A stretch of DNA of 64,000 nt from DATFVA01 sp963771705. GTDB lineage: Bacteria; Bacteroidota; Ignavibacteria; Ignavibacteriales; Ignavibacteriaceae. The notes below the pieces were generated by a model. It saw nothing but the letters and a program-made list of their open reading frames with translations, ran no database searches and was not told where the DNA came from. This document shows positions 1 to 9,242 of the stretch, in pieces. A program made the position numbers and the translations under genes. Where the stretch lies: assembly GCA_963771705.1 (NCBI GenBank), contig CAVYUP010000005.1, positions 496,001 to 560,000 of the forward strand, in the 5' to 3' direction. Position 1 is the stretch's first letter. Each line of letters begins with the position of its first letter.

Positions 1-323
1 TAAGCGGAGGGAACCGTCAGAAAGTTGTGCTGGGCCGCTGGCTTGAGACAAATTCGGATATACTCATTTTTGATGAACCGACATCGGGAATTGATGTAGG
101 GGTAAAGTATGAAATTTATAATTTAATAAATACACTGGCAGAAGAGGGCAGGGGAATTATAGTAATCTCATCTGAGTTACCTGAGTTAATGGGGATCTCT
201 GACAGGGTAATGGTGATGTGCGAAGGCAGAATAACCGGGATACTATCACACGAAGAGTTTGCACAAGAAAAAATCCTAAATCTGGCAACAAAATTTTCTT
301 CAAAGGTAAAAGATGCAGGCTGA
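1..323 (+). CDS. Sugar ABC transporter ATP-binding protein, C-terminal fragment
   Basis: This is the 3' end of the ATPase of a ribose/xylose/galactose-type sugar importer (RbsA/XylG/MglA family), which powers uptake across the inner membrane. The open frame runs in from the left edge. The first in-window residues read SGGNRQKVVLGRW, the ABC signature of the second nucleotide-binding domain, followed by the Walker B stretch LIFDEPTSGIDVG and the switch region VISSELPELMGISDRVMVM. This order and the N-R-Q variant of the signature are typical of the sugar subfamily. The N-terminal domain and first Walker A lie outside the window. The stop overlaps the start of the permease gene by 11 bases, so the two are translationally linked. 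The substrate cannot be told from this fragment. Confidence 0.93.
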   Translation, partial: SGGNRQKVVLGRWLETNSDILIFDEPTSGIDVGVKYEIYNLINTLAEEGRGIIVISSELPELMGISDRVMVMCEGRITGILSHEEFAQEKILNLATKFSSKVKDAG

Positions 324-1273
324 CATAAGGAGAGCCCGACTTGTTGAAATAATCAGTGAATTCAGCATTGGTCTTGCTCTAATTGCTGAAATCATATTAT
401 TCTCACAGTTGTCACAATATTTTTTTACAACAGACAACCTTCTTAATATTTCTCTGCAGGCTTCCATAACGGCTATAATAGCGGCCGGAATGACATTTGT
501 AATTCTTACAGCAGGGATCGACTTATCCGTAGGCTCACTGGTTGCCTTCGCGGGTATACTTGCTACAAGCGTTATTAAGATTGACCTTCCGGTTTACGTT
601 AGTCTTACCCTTGGTATCCTTGCCGGGCTGCTGTTCGGTGTTTTCTCCGGGTACATTGCCGGGAGTATTTGTAACCAGGTTTAAGATAACACCTTTTATA
701 GTTACCCTGGCGTTAATGACGATCTGGCGCGGAGCCTCTTTTGTTTATACTGAAGGAAGACCAATATGGGAACTGCCTGATGTATTTGCTTACCTCGGGG
801 GCGGACGTATTATCGGTATTCCTGTTCCGACCATCATAATGGTGATAGTGTTCATTATATCTCATATAGTTTTAACCCGAACCAGATTCGGGCGTTATGT
901 TTATGCCGTCGGCGGAAATCTTGAGGCGGCAAGACTTGCGGGCATAAAAACAAACAGAATACTTATAGCTGTTTATGTTATCTCGGGAGTATTATCCGCA
1001 CTGGCCGGCATACTGCTGGCGTCGAGGATAAACTCGGGGCAGCCGAATGCGGGACTAATGTACGAACTTGACGTTATCGCGGCTGTGGTTGTTGGAGGGA
1101 CGAGTCTTTTTGGCGGAAGGGGAACTATTATCGGGACGTTTCTCGGGGCAATGCTGATCGCCGTCCTCAGAAACGGACTTAATTTACTTAATGTCGGCAG
1201 CTATGTTCAGCAGGTAATTGTGGGCTTAGTAATACTCCTTGCGGTTCTGCTTGATCAGTTAAGAAAAACGTAA
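313..1273 (+). pseudogene. Sugar ABC transporter permease (RbsC/XylH type), one frameshift
   Basis: This would be the membrane-spanning partner of the preceding ATPase. The N-terminal part (313-684) carries the family motif GMTFVILTAGIDLSVGS. The C-terminal part, in the next frame to 1273, carries KITPFIVTLALMTIWRG and ends with the usual hydrophobic helices. The two halves join without loss of sequence if one G is removed from the GGG run at 661-663, giving a continuous GYIAGVFVTRFK. With that correction the protein is about 319 residues, normal for the family. As written, translation stops at 682-684 and the product would lose most of its helices. It is either a real pseudogene or a one-base read error; two other genes in the window show the same kind of lesion, which favours error. 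Confidence 0.85.
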
Positions 1274-1285
1274 TAGGGATTTTTC

Positions 1286-1950
1286 CTAACGAGTAAATTG
1301 ATAATTTACATTGAAGCCAATAAAATAACCAACGATTGGTCCGATCAGAAATCCGGCGACCGCACCCATTAACGTTGCAGTTTCCTGATCAAACTGTTCA
1401 GTCATACCGCCATTCATAGGATGGAAAATCCATCCTGTTGCACCCAAAGCCCCGCCAAGCAAAATACCACCAAGAGCTCCATTCACGACGCCTCTCCAGT
1501 GATTTTTATAGGTTACCATTTTCAGTTCATCGACAGGCACGAGTGGTTTTTTGTTAATCCATTCTCTGGTACCTCTAAAGCTGATAGAATCAGTTGAAAT
1601 AAAGATTGATTCGGCTTTTAAATTTATACCTGTATCCAGTATTAAATCGGCGCTTTTAAAATCGTTAGTAGTATAATGGATGCTTCTTATTTCACTGTTC
1701 GGCAGAACATATTCTTTTCTTCGGTTTCCTCTTTAAAAATATAAAGAGTATCGTTCCTGATCGCCGAGTGGTTATCCCGGGTGATAAGACTATCATTAGT
1801 TAAAACAACCTCAATATCTTTATGCGCTGCGGAATTATTGTAATCATCGTAAAACTCATCTGTTGATTTCGAGTATTGCAGGTAATGGGTTGTTGAGCAG
1901 CCCGTTAAAAAAGTAATTATGGTAAGAATTAAAAAAATAATCAGTTTCAT
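1286..1950 (-). pseudogene. Lipoprotein with glycine-rich membrane-like C-terminus, one frameshift
   Basis: I do not recognise the family. The start is the ATG at 1950, preceded by a GGGAGA ribosome site. The N-terminus is a lipoprotein signal (MKLIIFLILTIITFLTGC, lipobox LTGC). The frame stops at 1687, but the next frame continues at once with EYVLPNSEIRSIHYTTNDFK, then SIFISTDSISFRGTREW, and ends at 1286 after two glycine-rich hydrophobic segments (GVVNGALGGILLGGALGATG and MGAVAGFLIGPIVGYFIGF). One extra A in the coding-strand A run at 1715-1718 joins the halves into about 220 residues. The glycine-zipper-like segments suggest membrane insertion. It converges on the sugar transporter genes. 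It is broken as written; a homopolymer read error is equally possible. Confidence 0.7.
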
Positions 1951-2096
1951 TTTTTCTCCCTTATTCTTCCCGCACAATTGACTCCTTATATCTGATAGGG
2001 AAATTAGCTAATAAATAATCAATCCTCAATCATCCCAATCCCCCAAAATCTTCCAATCCGCTAAATTTAACACTTGTTTTATATAAATTTGTACTA

Positions 2097-2171
2097 ATGA
2101 AAACTAAAACTTTCGTATTCTATCTGCCCTTTATAGTCTTAATTAATTTCTTTCAAAAAATCCCGCGGTAA
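2097..2171 (+). other. Short signal-peptide-like reading frame upstream of the GH38 gene
   Basis: A 24-codon frame begins MKTKTFVFYLPFIVLINFF and stops three bases before the GH38 start codon. It looks like the front of a secretion signal that ends at once. It may be a chance frame, a leader peptide or the remnant of an older start. No good ribosome site is visible in front of it. Confidence 0.2.
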
Positions 2172-2174
2172 GAA

Positions 2175-5100
2175 ATGAATAAATCGTATCACAAAGCAGC
2201 AGCCTTTTTCTTTTTCATAATATTTTCAGGTCTGAACATGGCACAGACAAACGTTGATAAATTATCTGATGCACTCGATTCGCTGACGGCGAATAGTTTC
2301 AATAACTGGAGGATTAGTCCCGACCTTGCTAAACCTATCGAAGGTGACCCGACATCAGCGGATTTCGACGATTCTGGGTGGGGAATTCTCAGGGTAGAAG
2401 AAAAGAACTACGAGGATTCATGCTGGCTCAGGAAGGAGATCATTCTTCCGGAAACAATCCTAGGGAAGCCGGTACAGGGAAAGATAACTTTTCTGGTTAC
2501 CGTTGACGATTACGGCTACTTTTATGTAAACGGAGAAAATAAGGGATACTTTCCATGGGACGGAGAATTTACCTTAACCGAGAATGCAAAACCGGGAAAT
2601 AAGTTTCTTATTGCAATAAAAGCGATCAATACAGGAGGACCGCTGCGGCTCATAAGGGCAAGGATTGATATGGCCGGAACTAAAGACCTGAGACAATCAA
2701 TACTTGATTTTTCTCTGAGTATGAAGGTGGGGCAGAAACTCCTCAGCTTTGATACATATCAGACAAATGCCCGTGTGAAAACAGATCCGGGTACGGATAA
2801 ATCGAGGCTGGATAAGGAAGAGAAAACGCGTCTGAACGAACTTCTTCAGAAGCTGGCTGCCGAAGTTGATATTGAATCCCTTGGAAAAGGCGATATACCT
2901 GCCTTCAAAACCTCAATGGATAATGTCCGTTCTCAGCTTCAGCCCGTGAAGGATTACGCTAAAAAGTTTACCCTGTTTTTCGATTCCAATGCCCACATAG
3001 ATGCTGCATGGCTATGGAGAGAGAAAGAAACAATTGCCGTCTGTAAAAATACCTTCAGCTCGGTCTTTCATATGATGGATGAAAAGCCGGACTTCACTTA
3101 TACACAGAGTGCCGCTCAGTATTATAAATGGATGGAGGATTATTATCCTGATGTATTCAACGGAATAAAACAAAAAATGGCTGCCGGGCGGTGGGAGGCA
3201 ATAGGAGGGATGTGGATTGAACCCGATTGTAATCTTATAGACGGTCCCTCCTGGATGAGGCAGATCCTCTACGCGAAAAAGTATTTCAAGAAGGAGCTTG
3301 GTGCGGATATCCACATAGGATGGAATCCTGATTCATTCGGTTATAACTGGAATATGCCGATGTTCTACCAGAATGCAGGAATCGATGCTTTCGTTACTCA
3401 GAAGATCGGCTGGAATGACACGAACGTTTTTCCATACCGTGTTTTCTGGTGGGAATCCCCTGACGGATCAAAAATACTTTCTTATTTTCCTTTTGATTAT
3501 GTGAATACAATAACCCAGGCATACGGACTGGTTGATTGGCTAAGGCAGTTTGAAGCTAACACCGGCTTTACAAATATGCTGGTACTCTTCGGGGTCGGAG
3601 ATCATGGAGGCGGACCTTCTATAGAGATGATCGACAGGATACAGCATTTAAGAACACTTGACATCTACCCGAATGTTGTCTACGGAACCACAAAAGAGTA
3701 CCTGGACTGGATGAAGAAGCAGGATTTGTCGGATATTCCTGTGTGGGATGATGAGCTTTATCTTGAGTATCATCGTGGTACATATACCACCCAGGCAAAT
3801 ATGAAAAAGTATAACCGTCTGAGTGAAATAAAACTGACGAACGCGGAGAAATTGTCTTCACTCTCCAGCGTTTTATTTAAGGGTCCATACAGAAGTAAAG
3901 ATATTGAAGAGGCATGGCAGGGAGTTATGCTGAACCAGTTCCACGATCTGCTTCCGGGATCGGGTATAAGAGAAATATATATAGATGCTATGGAGACATA
4001 TAAGCATTCACTTGATATTGCGGATTTTAACTCAAACGAAGCTTTGAAAAATATCAGCTGCAACATAAATACTTCCTTCGTTAAGGAGGGTAAACCGCTT
4101 ATTGTTTTTAACCCGCTTTCCTGGGACCGGAAGGATGTTGTTCAGTTTGACCTACCTGAGGGAGACCTGACATCTTATGCTGTTTACGATAGTGACGGAA
4201 AAGAGTTGCCCTTTCAATTGATCAGGGAAGACACATATAAAAATGAAATTATTTTTGTGGCTGAAGGTGTGCCTTCATATGGATATAAGACTTTTTATCT
4301 GAGAGAAAAAAAGAATCCGGATTTAACGGGAAACAAACTTTCCGATAAAAATACGATTGAAAATGAATACTTTAAGGTTACCATAGATCCTGACAGCGGC
4401 TGGGTAAAAAGTATTTATGATAAGAAAAACGGCAGGGAAGTACTGGCCGGAGAAGGCAACAGGCTTCAGCTTCTGGAAGATAAACCGACTGCCTGGGATG
4501 CATGGAATATAGGTTGGACAGGTGTTGAGTATCCAATGACTTTGAAAAAGATTGAACTAAAAGAAGACGGTCCTGTCAGAACTGTATTAAGCGTTTACCA
4601 TGAGTATCTTAAGCCGGGGGTTGTGAAAGATTTCCCTACGCCGAACTTTCCATCATCTTTTTTCAGACAGGATATAATCTTATATAAGGGAATCGACAGG
4701 ATAGATTTCCTTACGGATGCCGACTGGTGGGAGGAAAAAACCATGCTGAAAGTTGAGTTCCCCCTCGCGGTTCAGGATACCGAAGCAACCTATGAAATTC
4801 CTTATGGCTATATACAGCGTTCAACCCAAAGAAATACTCCCTGGAACAAGGCAAGGTTTGAGGTACCGGCTATCCGCTGGGCCGATGTATCAAATAACGG
4901 GTACGGAGTTAGTCTGCTTAACAATTCAAAGTACGGCTATGATGTTAAAGACAATGTTATGAGGTTATCGCTGCTTCGCTCACCCAACTGGCCTGATCCG
5001 ACCGCCGACCGGGGAGATCACCAGATAGAATATTCTTTATATCCGCACCGGGGAAGCTGGCGGGATGGAAATACAGTAAATAAGGGTTACGAATTTAATT

Positions 5101-5423
5101 ACAGGCTGATTCCGTTTTTAACCGGAATTCATAAAGGAACTCTTCCTGCAGAATATTCCTTTGTAAAGATGAACGCACCCAACCTGATTCTTACTACATT
5201 CAAGAAGGCTGAAGATGAGAACGCTTACATTTTCCAGTGGTATGAAAGTGAAGGTAAAGATACCGAAGGTGAGATTGAATTTCCTGAAGTTCCCGTTAAG
5301 GTTGTAAAATCGGATTTTATGGAAGGTGATGGTGAGCTATTAAAACCCAGCGGAAAAACTGTGAAGATAGAGACACCAAAGAATTCGATTATCACAATTA
5401 AGGCTTACTTCAAAAAAAATTGA
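2175..5423 (+). CDS. Secreted GH38 alpha-mannosidase with N-terminal sugar-binding-like domain
   Basis: A glycoside hydrolase family 38 enzyme, expected to remove alpha-linked mannose from glycans in the periplasm or outside the cell. Residues 1-23 form a signal peptide. About residues 40-165 look like a galactose-binding-like beta-sandwich (DDSGW, WLRKEI, DDYGYFYVNG). The catalytic domain starts near 265 with DSNAHIDAAWLW, whose H274 and D276 match the zinc ligands of the family. It continues with GWNPDSFGYNWNMP, where D386 matches the nucleophile. The C-terminal third is the usual GH38 beta-rich region. At 1082 residues it is longer than the core enzyme because of the extra N-terminal domain. 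A strong terminator follows. The upstream sugar importer suggests mannoglycan use, but the true substrate is unknown. Confidence 0.93.
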   Translation: MNKSYHKAAAFFFFIIFSGLNMAQTNVDKLSDALDSLTANSFNNWRISPDLAKPIEGDPTSADFDDSGWGILRVEEKNYEDSCWLRKEIILPETILGKPVQGKITFLVTVDDYGYFYVNGENKGYFPWDGEFTLTENAKPGNKFLIAIKAINTGGPLRLIRARIDMAGTKDLRQSILDFSLSMKVGQKLLSFDTYQTNARVKTDPGTDKSRLDKEEKTRLNELLQKLAAEVDIESLGKGDIPAFKTSMDNVRSQLQPVKDYAKKFTLFFDSNAHIDAAWLWREKETIAVCKNTFSSVFHMMDEKPDFTYTQSAAQYYKWMEDYYPDVFNGIKQKMAAGRWEAIGGMWIEPDCNLIDGPSWMRQILYAKKYFKKELGADIHIGWNPDSFGYNWNMPMFYQNAGIDAFVTQKIGWNDTNVFPYRVFWWESPDGSKILSYFPFDYVNTITQAYGLVDWLRQFEANTGFTNMLVLFGVGDHGGGPSIEMIDRIQHLRTLDIYPNVVYGTTKEYLDWMKKQDLSDIPVWDDELYLEYHRGTYTTQANMKKYNRLSEIKLTNAEKLSSLSSVLFKGPYRSKDIEEAWQGVMLNQFHDLLPGSGIREIYIDAMETYKHSLDIADFNSNEALKNISCNINTSFVKEGKPLIVFNPLSWDRKDVVQFDLPEGDLTSYAVYDSDGKELPFQLIREDTYKNEIIFVAEGVPSYGYKTFYLREKKNPDLTGNKLSDKNTIENEYFKVTIDPDSGWVKSIYDKKNGREVLAGEGNRLQLLEDKPTAWDAWNIGWTGVEYPMTLKKIELKEDGPVRTVLSVYHEYLKPGVVKDFPTPNFPSSFFRQDIILYKGIDRIDFLTDADWWEEKTMLKVEFPLAVQDTEATYEIPYGYIQRSTQRNTPWNKARFEVPAIRWADVSNNGYGVSLLNNSKYGYDVKDNVMRLSLLRSPNWPDPTADRGDHQIEYSLYPHRGSWRDGNTVNKGYEFNYRLIPFLTGIHKGTLPAEYSFVKMNAPNLILTTFKKAEDENAYIFQWYESEGKDTEGEIEFPEVPVKVVKSDFMEGDGELLKPSGKTVKIETPKNSIITIKAYFKKN

Positions 5424-5484
5424 GTTTAGTGGTTGGTCTAAAAACCGTCTGCCGGCGGAGGATAAATAAAAACAGATTTCAGAC

Positions 5485-5515
5485 AACCCCGGGTAAAAAT
5501 CCGGGGTTTATTTTT
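5485..5515 (+). terminator. Rho-independent terminator after the GH38 gene
   Basis: A perfect 8-bp stem (AACCCCGG at 5485-5492 with CCGGGGTT at 5501-5508) closes an 8-base loop and is followed by TTATTTTT-like sequence. It lies 62 bases after the stop codon. Confidence 0.85.
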
Positions 5516-5603
5516 GGGATAAGGTTACAGCAATATTTCAGGTTACACTTATACTCGTAAAGGAAGTTGACTTGAGGGCATTTAAGCTGAACCTGAACAA
5601 CCG

Positions 5604-5620
5604 ATAACCGGTCCGGTTAT
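5604..5620. promoter_or_regulatory. 17-bp perfect palindrome, candidate operator
   Basis: ATAACCGG and CCGGTTAT are separated by a single T. The site lies in the 340-bp gap between the GH38 and DUF5916 genes, about 145 bases before the latter's start. No T-run follows, so it is unlikely to be a terminator. A dimeric regulator site is the simplest reading. Apart from this and the terminator at 5485-5515 I see nothing else in the gap. Confidence 0.35.
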
Positions 5621-5763
5621 TACTTATTACCGAGTTTTTACAGAGATTCTGCCGTTCATAATCTTTTAAATCCATTCATATAAACTTCGCAGAAAACAAG
5701 TAACATTTGAGTTTCTTTACAGTCTAAAAGGGCAAAAGGAATCATTACAATGAGCGGAAGGAT

Positions 5764-7944
5764 ATGAAAAAATTACTGTTTTTAACATTGTTTTCAACCT
5801 TATTATTTGCTGCCTCAAGCAAAAATCAGAATAAAGTTTTGTTTTTAAAAGAAATGAATACCGGTATAAAAATCGACGGCGAAATAGATGCTGAATGGAG
5901 TAAAGTTGATTCCGTAAGCGACTTCTTTCAGCTGCAGCCATATTTCGGACAGCGGCCTTCACGCAGAACAACAGCAAAAGTTTTAACCACACAGGATGCT
6001 CTCTACTGCCTTATGGTTTGTTATGATAACAGAAGTGATATACAGGCGAGCACCGGTTCAATTGATAATTTCGACGGTGATGTAGTATCTATAATGCTCG
6101 ATTCATTTAATGATGAAAAGACCGCATACAAGTTTGCTGTGTCTGCTTCAGGTGTACAGGCCGACTGCCGTCTTCTGGATGATGCCCGGAACAGGGATTA
6201 CAGCTGGGACGGTATCTGGTTTGCAGATTCGAAGGTTTATGACTGGGGTTACGTAGTTGAAATGAAGATCCCTTATAAATCTTTTCAGTATGATGATAAA
6301 GCGAATTCATGGGGATTGGACTTTGACAGATGGATTCCCAAACAGGCTGAAGATCTTTACTGGTGCAGCTACGAACAGAATGAAGGTCAGCGTATCTCTA
6401 AATTCGGTAAGCTGGTTTTTGAAAACTTCAGGCCAAAAGTTCAGGGAGTGAATCTTGAGGCGTACCCTGTCGGAATAACCAAAGCGAGTTTAAACGAAAA
6501 TGACAAATATAATGTTGAAGGTAAATTAGGGCTGGATCTGCTTTATAATCCCTCTCCTAAATTAAAGTTTCAGCTGACTGCAAATCCCGACTTTGCCCAG
6601 ATAGAAGCCGATCCTTATTCATTCAATATATCCAGGTATGAATCTTATTTCGATGAGAGAAGACCGTTCTTTACAGAAGGAAATGAAATATTTATGGCCT
6701 CGGGAAGGCAATCGAACACAGGATTCTACAGACCGCTTGAGTTATTCTACTCCCGAAGGATAGGGAAAAAACTGCCGGATGGTTCAGAAGTGCCCTTATA
6801 TGCCGGAGCCAAAGCCTTTGGAAGGCTGGGTGACTGGGAGTACGGAGGTTTTGTTGCGATGACGGGAGAAAGGAATTATACAGATGACGGCGAGCAACTG
6901 ACCGAAGATCAGGCATACTTCGGGTCAGTAAGATTAAAGAAGCAGATATTCGGCAACTCACAGGCGGGAATTTTATTTGTAGGAAAACAGACCAAAGACA
7001 ATACTTACGGCGTTATCGATATCGACGGTGCATTTCGGCAGTCGGAATGGCAGCTCTCATATCAGATTGCAAGATCAATTAAAAATTCTGACGGCGATTT
7101 TGCTTTTTCCACCGGGTTCACCAGTGTAACTGATAATTGGCTGACATATGCACGGAGCAAATATATAGGCGGAAATTTTGACATTAGTGAAATTGGCTAC
7201 GTACCGTGGACAGGAACAGGAGAATTCACTGCCATAACCGGACCCGTTTTTAATTATGAAACCGGTTACATTCGCCAGATGCTAATCTATGCAGGACCAA
7301 TTCTCAACTATGAAAAGGCCGACAACTTTACAGATTATCTGGGTCTAGTAGGATTTAATATGCAGCTGAGAGATAACTGGGGATATGAGATAAATGGCCA
7401 ATACGGAAAAGCTAAAGACGAAGGTCTCAAGTATTCCACCTATTCCCTTTCGCTCAGCTCGTGGTACAACATAAATCCCAAATGGAGCGGGAACTTATAC
7501 GGAGGATATGAAAAGACCTATAATTTTTCCCGTGAATATTTAGCTCCATACTCCTGGGCCGGCATCAGCTTCAACTGGAAAGCTGCTGATATTCTTGATC
7601 TGGGAACTTCGTACGACATGTATGTTGAAGGGAATCCTGAAGGACACGTAGAAGATATAACCTATAACGCACGCCCTTACTTTTCATTAACCCCCGTTAA
7701 TAATTTAAATATAAGGGTATATGTGGACAACGTTTTTATTAAATCTGTTGACAGACTTGACCATGTTATTGCGGGATTCCTTTTCTCATACAATTTTTCA
7801 CCCAAGTCGTGGATATATTTTGCTTTCAATGAAGTAAGAGACAGGAGCGATCAGTTTGATAAGTCCGGAAACATGCTGCCCCACAGGATGCATACTGTAG
7901 AGAGGGCGGGAGTAGCCAAAATTAAATATCTGTACTATTTCTAA
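5764..7944 (+). CDS. Carbohydrate-binding family 9-like / DUF5916 outer-membrane protein
   Basis: A secreted protein with a signal peptide (MKKLLFLTLFSTLLFAASS), a CBM9-like beta-sandwich over about residues 35-220 (KIDGEIDAEWSKVD, then DSFNDEKTAYKFAVSASG and MKIPYKSFQY), and a long C-terminal part of alternating aromatic beta-strands typical of DUF5916. The C-terminal half reads like an outer-membrane barrel, ending in an aromatic residue. Segments such as ANPDFAQIEADPYSFNISRYE and DERRPFFTEGNEIF are strongly conserved in this family. Family function is not firmly established. The CBM9-like domain and the neighbouring mannosidase suggest a role in glycan binding or handling at the cell surface, which is inference. 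The length of 726 residues is normal. A terminator follows. Confidence 0.88.
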   Translation: MKKLLFLTLFSTLLFAASSKNQNKVLFLKEMNTGIKIDGEIDAEWSKVDSVSDFFQLQPYFGQRPSRRTTAKVLTTQDALYCLMVCYDNRSDIQASTGSIDNFDGDVVSIMLDSFNDEKTAYKFAVSASGVQADCRLLDDARNRDYSWDGIWFADSKVYDWGYVVEMKIPYKSFQYDDKANSWGLDFDRWIPKQAEDLYWCSYEQNEGQRISKFGKLVFENFRPKVQGVNLEAYPVGITKASLNENDKYNVEGKLGLDLLYNPSPKLKFQLTANPDFAQIEADPYSFNISRYESYFDERRPFFTEGNEIFMASGRQSNTGFYRPLELFYSRRIGKKLPDGSEVPLYAGAKAFGRLGDWEYGGFVAMTGERNYTDDGEQLTEDQAYFGSVRLKKQIFGNSQAGILFVGKQTKDNTYGVIDIDGAFRQSEWQLSYQIARSIKNSDGDFAFSTGFTSVTDNWLTYARSKYIGGNFDISEIGYVPWTGTGEFTAITGPVFNYETGYIRQMLIYAGPILNYEKADNFTDYLGLVGFNMQLRDNWGYEINGQYGKAKDEGLKYSTYSLSLSSWYNINPKWSGNLYGGYEKTYNFSREYLAPYSWAGISFNWKAADILDLGTSYDMYVEGNPEGHVEDITYNARPYFSLTPVNNLNIRVYVDNVFIKSVDRLDHVIAGFLFSYNFSPKSWIYFAFNEVRDRSDQFDKSGNMLPHRMHTVERAGVAKIKYLYYF

Positions 7945-7976
7945 AGCATCTCCCTTTGAATCCACATGGAGTTGAT

Positions 7977-8002
7977 AAAGAGCCCTTCGCCGGGCTCTTT
8001 TT
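7977..8002 (+). terminator. Rho-independent terminator after the DUF5916 gene
   Basis: AAAGAGCCC (7977-7985) pairs with GGGCTCTTT (7992-8000) around a TTCGCC loop, and the T-run reads through the end of the stem. It may also work in the opposite direction for the convergent Memo gene. Confidence 0.85.
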
Positions 8003-8103
8003 ATGTTTCACTCTTTATGCAGAGTTAAGAGAAACCTTATCAACTCAAAGATCTCACCCTTCCGGCGCTGAACGGGACAGGATGGCACTGCAACTTGCAA
8101 GAA

Positions 8104-9177
8104 TTATTTAACATACAATCCTGCCGAAAGGAACCCGCACCAATGTTCAAGAGAAAAAGGAGCAGTTGTTCCCATATGAGTTCCATAAACAGGAAGAGGT
8201 TTTTCTGTCCATGTATCCGAATATTTCAGAAGTCTGCCATTAAGGTCTTTAAGGTTTAATTTTTCGGCAATATGGTATATAGAAAGGAGTCCGAACGGAA
8301 CAGAATATTTCCCGCACCACAAAGGAACGGGAGTTTTAATATCGGGACTTCCCCAGAGCTCCTTCGACAATCCCTCAATATCCTGGTAAGTTAATGCCGA
8401 GTTAATATATGTACCGGCTATTCTTCTGTCATTCTCCGTTGCTTCACGGTGAGCTTTTTCATCCTTCCCGAAAGGAGAATTATTAAAATCGTCCCCATAG
8501 TGATCGGCATCGGTAGAAATCAGGAAGAAAATATCTTTGCCCGGTTTAAGGTTATTCGACTCAACATATTCCTGAATTATCCCCGCGAGATCATTTGAAA
8601 TCGAATCCATTCTATCAAAGGACATCCCGGTGATCATAATAGGCGTTATTTTAACATCTCTATTGTAGTACTGCAAGAACGGAACGAGTGCCTCTATGGA
8701 ATGCTCGATATCCTGCGCCTTATCGCTGACCATATAATATTTTTGATCGAGCTTCGACTTTATTAACTCACGGAGAGGTGAAATCCCGACATTTTTATAA
8801 GGTCCCTTCCAGAACTTATAATCATCGAGGATAAGGACATTCTGAGGATCATTCATCGCCTTGCGGACAGTACCGTGAGTAACGCCGAAGATCACTACTT
8901 CCCTGGCTTTAATGAGCGGGTAGAGCGGGTAGTATACCCTGCCGGCGTATAAAAAATCATCGTGAGGAGAGATCCCTCCAATTAAAAGTCCGTTATCAGG
9001 CGTTTGAGTCTCTGAATTCTCCGAAAGATAACTTATAAGAGTATCCATTTCGGAAGCCCGCCAGCAGAAACCAACGTTATCTCTTACCGGTCTTATACTG
9101 TTTTCCTGAGCTGGTACCATACTATTAAATAAGATTATTATTGTGAGAAAAGTTAATTGAATTATAAAGTTCTTCAT
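8104..9177 (-). CDS. Secreted Memo-family protein (AmmeMemoRadiSam system protein B)
   Basis: A member of the Memo family, which adopts a dioxygenase-like fold. It starts with a signal peptide (MKNFIIQLTFLTIIILF... ending near VPAQ), so it is likely exported, unlike most bacterial Memo proteins. The family motifs are visible: GGISPHDDFLYAG (H72), FGVTHGTV (H101), DIEHSIEALVPFLQYY, STDADHYGDDF and LWCGKYSVPFGLL (C288). The two histidines and the cysteine match the metal-site residues known in Memo. The usual partners, AmmeMemoRadiSam protein A and the radical-SAM protein, are absent from the neighbourhood. It is divergent from the following glycosyltransferase gene. The biochemical role is unproven; metal-dependent oxidation or metal handling is the usual suggestion. 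Confidence 0.85.
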   Translation of the reverse strand: MKNFIIQLTFLTIIILFNSMVPAQENSIRPVRDNVGFCWRASEMDTLISYLSENSETQTPDNGLLIGGISPHDDFLYAGRVYYPLYPLIKAREVVIFGVTHGTVRKAMNDPQNVLILDDYKFWKGPYKNVGISPLRELIKSKLDQKYYMVSDKAQDIEHSIEALVPFLQYYNRDVKITPIMITGMSFDRMDSISNDLAGIIQEYVESNNLKPGKDIFFLISTDADHYGDDFNNSPFGKDEKAHREATENDRRIAGTYINSALTYQDIEGLSKELWGSPDIKTPVPLWCGKYSVPFGLLSIYHIAEKLNLKDLNGRLLKYSDTWTEKPLPVYGTHMGTTAPFSLEHWCGFLSAGLYVK

Positions 9178-9242
9178 TTAATAAACCTCCGGGATAATCA
9201 AACAATGAGGCATTCATTAAGCAAAATTTTCTTAATTTTCTA

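Noticed and set aside
2085..2093. TAAATTTG, like the Bacteroidota -7 box, before the GH38 gene
   Set aside because: No matching -33 box at the right distance, and it is not known that this lineage uses that promoter type.
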